Origin: JACMQW01 sp964536965
Lineage (GTDB): Bacteria; Bdellovibrionota; UBA1018
DNA length: 64,000 nt
NCBI GenBank assembly: GCA_964536965.1
Contig: CAZIAL010000002.1
Coordinates: 62,001-126,000 of the forward strand
Direction: 5' to 3'
In this document: positions 26,132 to 34,725 of the stretch, one piece after another
How positions within the stretch are numbered: position 1 is the first letter of the stretch
Layout of the letters: each line of letters opens with the position of its first letter
Made by a program: the position numbers and the translations under genes
The notes under the pieces: generated by a model
Seen by the model: only the letters and a program-made list of their open reading frames with translations
Told to the model about the DNA's origin: nothing
Database searches by the model: none

Positions 26132-27514
26132 TCAGAGCTGATGGACCAACTTTTTGAAGTAATCGCCTCTCTCCTCGTAATTCCGGAACATGTCGAAGGA
26201 CGAACATCCCGGGCTTAAGAGAATGATATCCCCGTTCCGGGACTTTTGGAAAGCGAGGAGAACCGCTTCTTCAAAGGTTCCGACAAGATAGGTCTCGGCA
26301 AAGTCGCCGATCGCACGATTCATTTTTTCTTTCGCTTCGCCCATCAGGATCAGGAGTTTACACCGCTGGCGGACGACTTCAGCGAGAGGAGTGAAGTCGA
26401 AGTTTTTGTCCTTGCCGCCGGCAATGAGAATGATCGGATTGGCCGGGAAGGCGCCCAAGGCTTTCAGCTGGCTTTGGGGGTTCGTCGCTTTCGAGTCGTT
26501 GAAAAAGAAAACGCCATCTTTTTTACGCACGAATTCGAGCCGGTGGGCGATTCCGCGGAATTCGTCGATGGTCTTCTGGATCGCGGCCGGGCTTACCCCG
26601 ATGGCGCGGGCGGCGCAGATCGCGGCCATGAAGTTCTCTTTGTTGTGTTCGCCGTAAACGCGAATCTTCGAAACGTCGTAAACTTCCTCTTTGCCGAAGA
26701 TCTTCGCGTAGATTTTCTTCTCCGCCGCGACGTAGTAACAGCCGTTGAAGTTTTCGGCGAACTCTCCGCCGATCTGGATCGGATTCTTTTTCGTGATCCA
26801 CATCAGACGGCCGACGGTCTCGTGGCCGAAGGATTGCGTCACCGGATTGTCGTAGTTCAGGACGACGAACGTATTTTTATCGCAGGCCTGCAGCAGCCGT
26901 TTTTTCGTCGCGACGTAGGCCTCGTAGCTTGGATAACGATCGAGGTGGTCGGGTTCGACGTTCGTGATCACCGCGACGGCGGGTACCACCCGCTGGGTCA
27001 GTTCGAGCTGGAAACTCGAAAGTTCCGCGACCACGACTTCTCCGCGCTGGCCTTCGGTCAGGTAGTCGAGCAGAGGCTTACCGATGTTCCCGCCGACGAA
27101 GGCCTGTCGATTGTCGGCCTTGAACATTTCCCCAATCAGAGTCGTGGTCGTCGTCTTGCCGTTCGTGCCGCTGACCGCGATCAGGGGCTCTTTCAGGGCG
27201 GCCGCGGCGAGATCGATTTCATTCGTGATCGGGATGTTCATCTCGCGCGTGCCTTCGAGAGGTTTGATCGTTAGAGGCACGCCAGGGCTCATCACGACGA
27301 GTTCAGCGGTACGGAACGAAGCGTCGTTATGTTTGCCGAGTTCATATTCGATCTTCAGATCCGCGCACGCGTTCACCGACTCGGTAAGCTCGGATTTTTG
27401 TTTCGTATCGGTAACGGTGACTTTTGCGCCCTGCTTGGTCATGTACTTCGCGACCGAGACTCCGGAAACGCCGAACCCGACCACGAGAACTTTTTTGCCT
27501 TTATATTTACTCAT
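26132..27514 (-). CDS. murD: UDP-N-acetylmuramoylalanine--D-glutamate ligase
   Basis: A cytoplasmic Mur ligase that adds D-Glu to UDP-MurNAc-L-Ala. The 460-residue product has the N-terminal Rossmann domain (VLVVGFGVSGVSVAKY), the P-loop SGTNGKTTTTTLIGEM near residue 114, VITNVEPDHLDRYPSYEAY near 187, NDSKATNPQSQLKAL near 340, and the C-terminal SPGCSSFDMFRNYEERGDYF typical of MurD. AGGAG eight bases before the ATG is a good ribosome site. mraY ends 27 bases upstream. Confidence 0.96.
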   Translation of the reverse strand: MSKYKGKKVLVVGFGVSGVSVAKYMTKQGAKVTVTDTKQKSELTESVNACADLKIEYELGKHNDASFRTAELVVMSPGVPLTIKPLEGTREMNIPITNEIDLAAAALKEPLIAVSGTNGKTTTTTLIGEMFKADNRQAFVGGNIGKPLLDYLTEGQRGEVVVAELSSFQLELTQRVVPAVAVITNVEPDHLDRYPSYEAYVATKKRLLQACDKNTFVVLNYDNPVTQSFGHETVGRLMWITKKNPIQIGGEFAENFNGCYYVAAEKKIYAKIFGKEEVYDVSKIRVYGEHNKENFMAAICAARAIGVSPAAIQKTIDEFRGIAHRLEFVRKKDGVFFFNDSKATNPQSQLKALGAFPANPIILIAGGKDKNFDFTPLAEVVRQRCKLLILMGEAKEKMNRAIGDFAETYLVGTFEEAVLLAFQKSRNGDIILLSPGCSSFDMFRNYEERGDYFKKLVHQL

Positions 27515-27541
27515 AAATACGACTCCTGATTATCCGGCGGA

Positions 27542-28618
27542 TTACCGCAATTTAAGCGTGGAAAGGGTGGCGATCGCGAGAAGGATGGAAAGGATCCAGA
27601 ACCGGACGACCACTTTCGGCTCGGGCCAACCTTTCAGTTCGAAGTGATGATGGATCGGGGCCATCTTGAAAACGCGCTTTCCCGTCATTTTGAAGCTCGC
27701 CACCTGGATCATCACGGATAGAGCTTCCACGACAAAAATAAGGCCGCAGAGCGCGAGCAGAATCTCGTTCTTCGTGATGACGGCGACGACACCCAGGGCG
27801 CCACCGAGCGCGAGCGCTCCGACGTCGCCCATAAAAACCTGAGCAGGATAGGTGTTGTACCAGAGGAATCCGAGACAGCTCGCCGCGACCGTCGCCAGAA
27901 AGATGCACAGCTCACCTGAACCAGGCACATGCGGGATGGAGAGATAGCGCGCGATTTCCGAGTGTCCCGCGCAGTAGGCGAGAATCAGAAAAGTGACCGA
28001 GGTCGTAATGGTTGGCCCCACCGCAAGTCCGTCGAGCCCATCGGTCAGATTCACCGCGTTCGACGAACCCACGATAACGAGAATCGCGAACGGGATAAAA
28101 AGAATCCCGAGATCGAGGGCGAGGTCTTTGAAAAACGGGAAACGGATTTCGTTCGAGATCGCGCCATCTTTAAAGATGAAATAGGCGGCGATGGCGCCGA
28201 AAAGAAACTGTCCCACGAGCTTGTAGCGGCCGGCGAGCCCCTTCGGGTTTTTCTGGATCACCTTTTTATAGTCATCGACAAATCCGATCAGTCCGTAGGC
28301 CAGCGTGAGACCGAGGGCGATCCAGACGTTGCGATTCGTGAGGTCGGCCCAAAGGAGAGTTGGAATCGCGACTCCGGCAAGAATCAGGGTCCCCCCCATC
28401 GTGGGCGTTCCCTTTTTCGAGAGATGCGACTGCGGCCCGTCGTCACGCACGACCTGCTTCATCTGCTTCTTCTGCATATAAGCGATGAACCAGGGTCCGA
28501 GCAGCATACAGAAGAGGACGCTCGTCATCGCGGCGCCGAATGTCCGGAACGTGATGTACTTGAAAACGTTCAGGAAAGAGAACTCGACGTGGAGCGGATA
28601 GAGAAGCAAGTAGAGCAT
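27542..28618 (-). CDS. mraY: Phospho-MurNAc-pentapeptide translocase
   Basis: A polytopic inner-membrane enzyme that transfers phospho-MurNAc-pentapeptide to undecaprenyl phosphate, making lipid I. The 358-residue product has the Mg-binding DDYKK near residue 113, the NLTDGLDGLA loop near 190, FMGDVGALALGG near 265, and the MAPIHHHFELKGWPE loop near 322. I start at ATG 28618 because the N-terminus MLYLLLYPLHVEFS matches the family. An in-frame extension of 12 codons upstream does not. The purine-rich AAAGGAG lies only about one base from this ATG, closer than normal. murF, usually adjacent upstream, is missing. Confidence 0.95.
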   Translation of the reverse strand: MLYLLLYPLHVEFSFLNVFKYITFRTFGAAMTSVLFCMLLGPWFIAYMQKKQMKQVVRDDGPQSHLSKKGTPTMGGTLILAGVAIPTLLWADLTNRNVWIALGLTLAYGLIGFVDDYKKVIQKNPKGLAGRYKLVGQFLFGAIAAYFIFKDGAISNEIRFPFFKDLALDLGILFIPFAILVIVGSSNAVNLTDGLDGLAVGPTITTSVTFLILAYCAGHSEIARYLSIPHVPGSGELCIFLATVAASCLGFLWYNTYPAQVFMGDVGALALGGALGVVAVITKNEILLALCGLIFVVEALSVMIQVASFKMTGKRVFKMAPIHHHFELKGWPEPKVVVRFWILSILLAIATLSTLKLR

Positions 28619-28798
28619 TCTCCTTTGCTCTAGATCATTTTGCGAAAGAAGCAAAACAGAAATATGAAAAGAGCAACGAATTCATATACTTAAATAGAAA
28701 AACCGGGTGAGAAAGGGAATGAATTGATTCGACGTGCCTTGCCTATTGAGACCAAGAAACCTATTCCAAGGCCAGCTTTCAGGCTGGGGGGCCTCCGA
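28619..28798. promoter_or_regulatory. Divergent intergenic region, mraY / exported protein
   Basis: About 180 bases between divergently read genes. The mraY-proximal half (28630-28690) is clearly more AT-rich than its surroundings, as expected for promoters, but I find no pair of hexamers good enough to name. A 5-bp hairpin (CCAGC 28772-28776 with GCTGG 28783-28787) followed by a G-run sits just before the ATG at 28799. If murE transcription does not pass the opposite-strand gene, the mraY-to-murB unit needs its own promoter here. Confidence 0.35.
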
Positions 28799-29587
28799 AT
28801 GAATTTTAATCCATGGGTTTTGGTTCTGGTCTTGGCATCCGTATCTTCCGCGTCGGCGGAACAAGTGAAGGTCTCCCATCCCGTGCACCCTGGGTCGAAC
28901 CTTCCGATCCTTTCGTTCTCGAATCATGACGGTGTTTGCCGAATGCTCGGCTTCGAGAAAGCAGTCGCCGCCTCCGTCATTCGTTCGGACAAAGGGCCGG
29001 GTGCGAAAGCGGAGATGGTCTTCGGACTATCCGTCGATACGAACGGTCGCATTTATGGGCATGATCGCATGTGGGCGATCGCCGAGATCACCTGCATGAA
29101 CGCGGACCCGGCGTTCATCGTTCCGGAAGAGTCCCAGGATTTCCTGAACCCCGTCCACCCGCAAACCGGACTGCCTTTCGCCTATCTCGATCGCAGCGTG
29201 AAGGCGCGCGATCAGATTTGCCAGGCTCTCGGTTCGGATCGAAGTACCCGCGGACTCGACTGGCCGCTCGTTTCTAACGAAACGAAACGCGGCACGCTCG
29301 TTCATGATACGCGCGATGTCCAGGATATCGACGCGCCGACTTTTTCCCGAATGATCTGCGTAAAAGTAAATCCACTCGCCCCTCTTCCGCCACCGCCGAT
29401 CATCAAGGAAATCCCGATCGAGGACCCGACCTCGGTCGAGCCCGAGAAAAACTCCGAGACCCCCGCCAAGAAGCGCGAAGAAGGCGAAAACGAAGAGTCC
29501 GAAGAAGAGACGGAAGAGGAAGAGGAAACATCGACCGGTTCTCGCCGTCGTCCCATCGAGACGGAAGACGACGCGAGCGAAGGCTAA
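28799..29587 (+). CDS. Exported protein with duplicated Cys-pair domain and acidic tail
   Basis: A 262-residue exported protein of unknown function lying, on the opposite strand, in the gap where murF normally sits. The signal peptide is MNFNPWVLVLVLASVSSASA. Two tandem repeats of about 85 residues follow. The first opens with HPVHPGSNLP (27-36), has VCRMLG with Cys47 and ends at Cys99. The second opens with NPVHPQTGLP (117-126), has ICQALG with Cys141 and ends at Cys187. Each repeat thus has a conserved Cys pair that could form a disulfide. A Pro-rich hinge (APLPPPPIIKEIP) and a very acidic, Glu-rich tail end the protein. The start at 28799 gives the signal peptide directly. I know no family for it. 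Confidence 0.8.
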   Translation: MNFNPWVLVLVLASVSSASAEQVKVSHPVHPGSNLPILSFSNHDGVCRMLGFEKAVAASVIRSDKGPGAKAEMVFGLSVDTNGRIYGHDRMWAIAEITCMNADPAFIVPEESQDFLNPVHPQTGLPFAYLDRSVKARDQICQALGSDRSTRGLDWPLVSNETKRGTLVHDTRDVQDIDAPTFSRMICVKVNPLAPLPPPPIIKEIPIEDPTSVEPEKNSETPAKKREEGENEESEEETEEEEETSTGSRRRPIETEDDASEG

Positions 29588-29597
29588 AACACGCCGA

Positions 29598-31058
29598 CTA
29601 AAGCGCGTCGGCCGCGACTTCGCGATCGTCGAAGTGGATTTTTTCAGTGCCGATGATTTGGTAGTCCTCGTGACCTTTTCCGGCGATGAGGACGATATCC
29701 CCGCGCGCGGACTGATGAATGGCGAGTTCGATGGCCCGTTTGCGGTCGACTTCCCGGCGCCAGTTGTGATGGCGCGTACAACCCGACTCGATCTCGGCGA
29801 GGATATTTTCCGGATTTTCCGTGCGAGGATTATCGCTCGTCAAGATAACGATGTCGGAGAGCCGGCACGCAATCTCCCCCATCACCCGGCGCTTGCTTCG
29901 GTCGCGATCGCCGCCGCATCCGAAAACGCAGATTAGTTTATTGCCGGGTGGAAGCATGGGGCGAAGGACGTGGAGGACTTTTTCGAGGGCGTCCGGTTTA
30001 TGGGCGTAATCGACGAGGATGACTCGTCCACCGATCGGATCGGGTACTTCGTCGAGTCGTCCGGGAACTCGCTCGAGACGTGAGATTCCTTCCCGGACGG
30101 AGCTCTCCCGAATGCCGAGCGCTTTCGCGAGCGCGACCGCTCCGGCGATATTTTCGGCGTTGAATCGTCCGATGAGTTTCGAACGAATCGCGATCCCGGA
30201 GAAATTCGCCGAAATTCCCGAGGTGTCGAGTCGTGCGTCCGAAGGGACGGAAAATGGCGTCGCCGCGGAGAACTCTTCCAGCAGTCTTGCGCCGTCGGAA
30301 GAATCGGCGTGTACGACGGCGACGGGGTGCTTTCCCCAGGCGACGGAGCGCTCGGTCTGGCGGGCGAAAAGGATGCGCTTGGATTGGAAATAATCTTCGA
30401 GGTCGGGATGGTAGTCGAGATGTTCCGGACTCAGATTTGTAAAAATCGCACCATCGAAGGCCACGCCCGCAGCACGACTTTGTTTCAGGGCATGGGAACT
30501 CACCTCCATGACGACGGCATCGCAACCTTCACGACGCATCCGGCGCAAAAGCTGATGCAGTTCGACGGGTCCGGGGGTGGTATGGGTCGACGGAATTTCG
30601 ACCCCATCGATTCGATAGGCAACCGTACCGATGAGGCCAACCTTTTTTCCAGCCGCCGAAAGGATCGACTCGACGAGATAGCTCGTCGTCGTCTTTCCGC
30701 TCGTTCCCGTGATGCCGACGATCACCATTTCCCGCGACGGGTTGTCCACGATCTGCGAGGCGAGTAGTCCGACGGCGAGTCGCGCGTCCGAAACTTTCAG
30801 GTATTTTTCCGGGGAAATGCCGAACTCCTCGGGATCTCGCTCGCCGATCAGAAATTCCGCGCCGGCGGCCTCGGCCGCATTCAGGAAGGAATGGCCATCG
30901 ACGCGAGTTCCGGGAACGGCGACGAAAAGCACGCCCGGTTTAACCGACTGGGAATCCGAGGTGATCGCGACGATGTTCTTTGCCGCGCATTCGGGCGAAA
31001 TTTTCGGTAGCCGCGGAAAATCGAGGGTCAGGATTTCGAGGAGTTGGGAGAGTTTCAT
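29598..31058 (-). CDS. murE: UDP-MurNAc-L-Ala-D-Glu--meso-diaminopimelate ligase
   Basis: A cytoplasmic Mur ligase that adds the third stem-peptide residue. The 486-residue product has the N-terminal DSQSVKPGVLFVA motif, the P-loop ITGTSGKTTTSYLVE near residue 115, THTTPGPVELH near 155, and EVSSHALKQSR near 183. SDNPRTENP near 410 is the DNPR motif that marks meso-diaminopimelate rather than lysine use. It starts 12 bases after ftsI and is the last gene of the upstream half of the murein cluster. The next gene lies on the other strand, its end 11 bases away. Confidence 0.96.
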   Translation of the reverse strand: MKLSQLLEILTLDFPRLPKISPECAAKNIVAITSDSQSVKPGVLFVAVPGTRVDGHSFLNAAEAAGAEFLIGERDPEEFGISPEKYLKVSDARLAVGLLASQIVDNPSREMVIVGITGTSGKTTTSYLVESILSAAGKKVGLIGTVAYRIDGVEIPSTHTTPGPVELHQLLRRMRREGCDAVVMEVSSHALKQSRAAGVAFDGAIFTNLSPEHLDYHPDLEDYFQSKRILFARQTERSVAWGKHPVAVVHADSSDGARLLEEFSAATPFSVPSDARLDTSGISANFSGIAIRSKLIGRFNAENIAGAVALAKALGIRESSVREGISRLERVPGRLDEVPDPIGGRVILVDYAHKPDALEKVLHVLRPMLPPGNKLICVFGCGGDRDRSKRRVMGEIACRLSDIVILTSDNPRTENPENILAEIESGCTRHHNWRREVDRKRAIELAIHQSARGDIVLIAGKGHEDYQIIGTEKIHFDDREVAADAL

Positions 31059-31070
31059 CTCCCAGAAAAG

Positions 31071-33083
31071 CTATTCGATCTCGGTATCAAAGCGAAGTCG
31101 GATTCGGTCTCTTTCCGTGAGTTTCGCTCCCGGTTCGGGGGACTGGGTCTTCAGCCAGCCGCTCCCCGTGACGTCCATCTCGAAAGCATGTCCTTGAAGC
31201 GCATGCAGCGCTTCCCGAATCGTCATTCCGCGGAGCTCTGGCATTTTAAAGACCAGTTTCCCGTCGGGCGCGCTTCCCTGGAGCTCGAGTCTCTGGAGGG
31301 GGGCGGCCGGATGGGACTGGGAGACGCTCACCGCCTCGCTGGCGGGGGTTTTCTTCCGGAACTTTTCGGCAAGTTTCGGTATCTCGTTCCTTTCGATCGG
31401 CGCGTTCATCGGAATCCCAAACCGCGTGACCACCGCGTTGAGGACATCCCGAAAGAGGGGCGCCGCCGTCTCCGAAGCATAGTAGATCCCGCGTGGATCA
31501 TCGACGAGGGTGAGAATGACGATCTTCGTTTCGACTCCGACGGGAAAACCGACGAAAGAAGAGATATAGCGAGACGAAGAATAACGTTTCGTTTTCGGGT
31601 CGACCGTCTGCGCGGTGCCGGTCTTTCCGGCCACGATATATCCTTCCAGGGCGGCGTTCTTTCCGGTCCCTTCGGGCGTTACGACGGTTTTCATCGCCTC
31701 GACGACCTGGCTCGCGACTTCGGCGGACATGATTCGTCGGGGTGCCGGTGGCTCCTCGCCTGGAACGGGGTTCTTCACGAGCTTCGGTTCGACGAGGTAC
31801 CCGCCGTTCAGGAAGCTCGCGTAACTTCGCGCCATCTGCATCGGGGTGACCATGATCCCCTGTCCGAAGCCGACGTTTGCAAGCGTCAGGGGGGTCCATG
31901 GCTTTTTGCTGGGAGGAAGCCAGCCCGAGAGTTCACCCGGGAAGCCCACGCCGGTTTTGGTCCCGAAACCGAAATTTCGCAGACCCTGCATGAACTTTTC
32001 CTGTCCGAGTTTCATCGCCAGCTTCGCGGAAACGACGTTCGAGGAAACTTCGATCATTTTCTTTAACGAGATGAGGGAGAATTTCTCATGGGTCTCGGCT
32101 TCGGAGATCCGTTTTCCCTGGACGCGGAAGGCGCCGAGTTCCCCGTCGAGTCGATCCGAAAGCTTCCATCCGTTGGCGAGCGCAATCGCGAGCAGAACGG
32201 GTTTCATCGTCGAACCGGGTTCGTATCCGTCGGTGAGCACCCGGTTTCGCTTTCCTTCGCGAGACCCGCTCCGCTTATTCGGGTCGAAGGTCGGTGAATT
32301 CGCGATCGCGAGCAGGTCGCCATGGATCGCATCCATGACGATGACCGATCCCGAGCGAGCTCGGGTCTTCTCCATCGAGTTTTTCAGCGCGGCCTCCACG
32401 GAGAACTGGAGAGAGGCGTCGATGGTCAGCTGGATGGATTCCCCATCCTTCGCATCGGCAACGGCGGAAGCGTCATAGAGAGTCGGGCGACCGAGCGCGT
32501 CCTTGATAGCGCGCATGGAAACGACCTTTCCTTCGAGCCGCTTTTGTTTCCAGAGCTCGATGCCTTCCGTGCCGTCGTTGTCCAGATTCACCGTGCCGAT
32601 GGTTTGCGCCGCCAGATCGCCGTGCGGGTAACGACGGAAGTTCTCCTTCACGAGCCAGAGGCCCGGAAGCAGGGTGCCTCCCGAGTCGGTGATTCCCCAT
32701 TTTTTAAACTGTTCGACCTGGTCGTCCGGAATGTGTCTCTTTATCCAGACGAAATCACGTTTTCCTGCCTTCAGCCGAGCCGCGATCTGCGGCAGCGGAA
32801 CGCCGAGGGCTTTCGATAGGAGTCGGGCGAGGACCTTCGGATTCTGGATTTTCTTCGGATTCGCCGCCAGCGAAGCGACCTCGGCGTTGATGGCGAGCGC
32901 TTCTCCGTTACGGTCCGTGATGAGGCCGCGTCTCGCTTGGACGAGAACTTTCGATTGGAACTGACGTTTCGAGAGCTGGGTCAGTCGGTCGTCGCGAATG
33001 ATCTGGATGTAACCCGCACGCCCGGCGATCCCGGCGGCGATCGAAAAGACAAAATAGAGAAGGATGCGAAATCGATTCGTCAC
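31071..33083 (-). CDS. ftsI: Division transpeptidase FtsI (PBP3-like) with PASTA domain
   Basis: A class B penicillin-binding protein that crosslinks septal murein. The 670-residue product has an N-terminal membrane helix (about 7-27), a pedestal domain starting RRGLITDRNGEALA near 51, and the transpeptidase domain with SxxK at 291-294 (GYEPGSTMKP), SSN in EVSSNVV near 350, and KTG in AGKTGTAQT near 490. A PASTA domain (about 605-670, MPELRGMTIREALHAL onward) ends it. PASTA on FtsI is common outside the gamma-proteobacteria. Four bases separate it from ftsL. Confidence 0.95.
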   Translation of the reverse strand: MTNRFRILLYFVFSIAAGIAGRAGYIQIIRDDRLTQLSKRQFQSKVLVQARRGLITDRNGEALAINAEVASLAANPKKIQNPKVLARLLSKALGVPLPQIAARLKAGKRDFVWIKRHIPDDQVEQFKKWGITDSGGTLLPGLWLVKENFRRYPHGDLAAQTIGTVNLDNDGTEGIELWKQKRLEGKVVSMRAIKDALGRPTLYDASAVADAKDGESIQLTIDASLQFSVEAALKNSMEKTRARSGSVIVMDAIHGDLLAIANSPTFDPNKRSGSREGKRNRVLTDGYEPGSTMKPVLLAIALANGWKLSDRLDGELGAFRVQGKRISEAETHEKFSLISLKKMIEVSSNVVSAKLAMKLGQEKFMQGLRNFGFGTKTGVGFPGELSGWLPPSKKPWTPLTLANVGFGQGIMVTPMQMARSYASFLNGGYLVEPKLVKNPVPGEEPPAPRRIMSAEVASQVVEAMKTVVTPEGTGKNAALEGYIVAGKTGTAQTVDPKTKRYSSSRYISSFVGFPVGVETKIVILTLVDDPRGIYYASETAAPLFRDVLNAVVTRFGIPMNAPIERNEIPKLAEKFRKKTPASEAVSVSQSHPAAPLQRLELQGSAPDGKLVFKMPELRGMTIREALHALQGHAFEMDVTGSGWLKTQSPEPGAKLTERDRIRLRFDTEIE

Positions 33084-33087
33084 GAAT

Positions 33088-33348
33088 TTATTTCAGGTAG
33101 ACGACTTGTTTAGCCACCGGATGGGCGAGTTTAAATTGGGTGCGCGAGAGGAGTTCGAGTCGGCGCGGAGAGCGAAGGCCGGAAACCTTCAGCGCGGTTC
33201 GTTCGAGCTCGTGGCGGATATTCGAGAGCACCTTTTCCGTCTGGTTGATCTCATAAACCGTGTTCACGATCTTCAGCCGCAAAGCGACGGTCGAAATCGA
33301 GAAAATGAACAGGACGGGAAAAATCCATTTCGGAAACCAGCGCTTCAT
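33088..33348 (-). CDS. ftsL: Cell division protein FtsL-like
   Basis: An 86-residue bitopic membrane protein: a short basic cytoplasmic tail, one membrane helix (FPVLFIFSISTVALRL), then a heptad-like coiled coil (INQTEKVLSNIRHELERTAL) and a short C-terminal stretch ending RTQFKLAHP. Size, topology and position between rsmH and ftsI fit FtsL, which recruits FtsI and FtsW with FtsB. The primary sequence of FtsL is poorly conserved, so the call rests mainly on context. Its start overlaps the rsmH stop by four bases. Confidence 0.85.
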   Translation of the reverse strand: MKRWFPKWIFPVLFIFSISTVALRLKIVNTVYEINQTEKVLSNIRHELERTALKVSGLRSPRRLELLSRTQFKLAHPVAKQVVYLK

Positions 33349-34277
33349 CTTGAAACTCTTTCCGCTATCCGTAGCTTTGCACTGCGGGCCCGCGGATTCG
33401 CCGCGAGCTCAGTTTCATTCGCTTCGAGGGGCTTCTTCGTCAGTTCGGCGAGCGTCGGATCCGCCCGGAACTTCTGTTTCACCCTGCGGTCTTCCAAAGA
33501 GTGGAAGCTAATCACCGCGATACGACTGCGAACTTCAAGATTCAGTATAACACTTTCCAATAAATGATCGAGTTCGCGAAGTTCTTGGTTCACATGAATC
33601 CGTAACGCCTGGAACGTGCGAGTGGCGGCGTGGATCCGCCCCCCCCGTTCCGAGGGGGGAAACGCGCGTTCGATGAGGGCGGCAAGTTCGAGGGTCCTTT
33701 CGGGGAGCCCCCCCTTTTGGCGAGCTTCGACCAATAATCGCGCGATGCGTCTAGAGTTTCGTTCTTCCCCAAATTCATAAATAATATCAGCTATATTTTT
33801 TTCTGATGCGGTGCGAATAAATTCCACTGCACTTTGACCTTGGCTCCGATCGAGGCGCATATCCGCCGGGCCGTCGCGAAGGAAGCTAATTCCCCGTTCC
33901 GGGTCTTCGAGCTGATCGCTCGAAAAACCGAGGTCGGCAAGAATTCCCCGGATCTTCCGCCCGCCGAGATGGGGTGCGAGCGTATCCGGATCGAGATCGC
34001 CGAAACGGGCATGGAGGAGTTTCAACCTCCCGCTTTCAAATTCTTTCGCAAGCCGGCGTTTCCCGCGGACCAGCGCCCCTTCGTCCTGGTCGACGCCGAT
34101 CACTCCGTGATGCACGGGCAAGGCGGCCAGGATCGCGGCCGTGTGTCCGCCGCCGCCGAAGGTACAATCGAGAATCCAGCTCGGTTCTGCGGTCGTCCGC
34201 AGCGGTTCGACGAGAGCTTCGACGATCGGTGCGAGAAGAATGGGGATATGGAGGGTCGTCGCTGTTTCTTCAGTCAC
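33345..34277 (-). CDS. rsmH: 16S rRNA (cytosine-1402-N4) methyltransferase
   Basis: RsmH (MraW) methylates C1402 of 16S rRNA, in the P-site, using S-adenosylmethionine. The 310-residue product has HIPILLAPIVEAL at the start, the SAM motif DCTFGGGGHTAAIL near residue 38, GVIGVDQDEGAL near 58, and LADLGFSSDQLEDPERGISF near 112. The C-terminal FHSLEDRRVKQKF lies near 255. It normally heads the murein/division cluster behind mraZ; here no mraZ is present and dtd lies directly upstream, overlapping by eight bases. Confidence 0.96.
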   Translation of the reverse strand: MTEETATTLHIPILLAPIVEALVEPLRTTAEPSWILDCTFGGGGHTAAILAALPVHHGVIGVDQDEGALVRGKRRLAKEFESGRLKLLHARFGDLDPDTLAPHLGGRKIRGILADLGFSSDQLEDPERGISFLRDGPADMRLDRSQGQSAVEFIRTASEKNIADIIYEFGEERNSRRIARLLVEARQKGGLPERTLELAALIERAFPPSERGGRIHAATRTFQALRIHVNQELRELDHLLESVILNLEVRSRIAVISFHSLEDRRVKQKFRADPTLAELTKKPLEANETELAANPRARSAKLRIAERVSR

Positions 34278-34716
34278 GGGCGAGGTCCAACATGAACGTA
34301 ACCGGCCCGTCGTTCAAGAGGGAGACTTCCATATGGGCTTGAAATGTACCGTTCGCGGTCGGAATGCCCAGGGCCCGCGACACGCCGATCGCTTTTTCAT
34401 AGAGAGTTTTTGCGAGCTCCGGTTTCCCGGCGTCGACGAAACTGGGGCGATTTCCCTTCGTCAGATCACCGTAGAGCGTGAACTGCGAGACGATGAGATG
34501 GGCATAACCTCGATCGATGAGGGAGAGGTTCATCTTTCCCTCATCGTCTTCGAAAATACGGAGCTTCGCGATTTTACCGACGATCCTCTCCGCGTCGGCC
34601 TCCGTATCCGAAGCGCCAACCCCGAGCAAAGTCAGGATTCCTGGTCCGATCTCGCCTACGGTCTCACCGTCTACGACCACCTTCGCCCATTGAACCCGCT
34701 GAATGAGCGCTCTCAT
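34270..34716 (-). CDS. dtd: D-aminoacyl-tRNA deacylase
   Basis: DTD hydrolyses D-aminoacyl-tRNAs (and Gly-tRNA-Ala) so that D-residues do not enter proteins. The 148-residue product has the N-terminal MRALIQRVQWAKVVVDGE, the catalytic-loop motif SQFTLYGD near residue 77, KGNRPSF, and the NDGPVTFMLD motif at the C-terminus. These correspond to the conserved SQFTL and GPVT motifs of the dimer interface. It sits between a transpeptidase gene and rsmH, with nine bases to the first and an overlap with the second. Placement next to enzymes that handle D-amino acids in murein may be meaningful or incidental. Confidence 0.94.
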   Translation of the reverse strand: MRALIQRVQWAKVVVDGETVGEIGPGILTLLGVGASDTEADAERIVGKIAKLRIFEDDEGKMNLSLIDRGYAHLIVSQFTLYGDLTKGNRPSFVDAGKPELAKTLYEKAIGVSRALGIPTANGTFQAHMEVSLLNDGPVTFMLDLARD

Positions 34717-34725
34717 CGCATGGTC

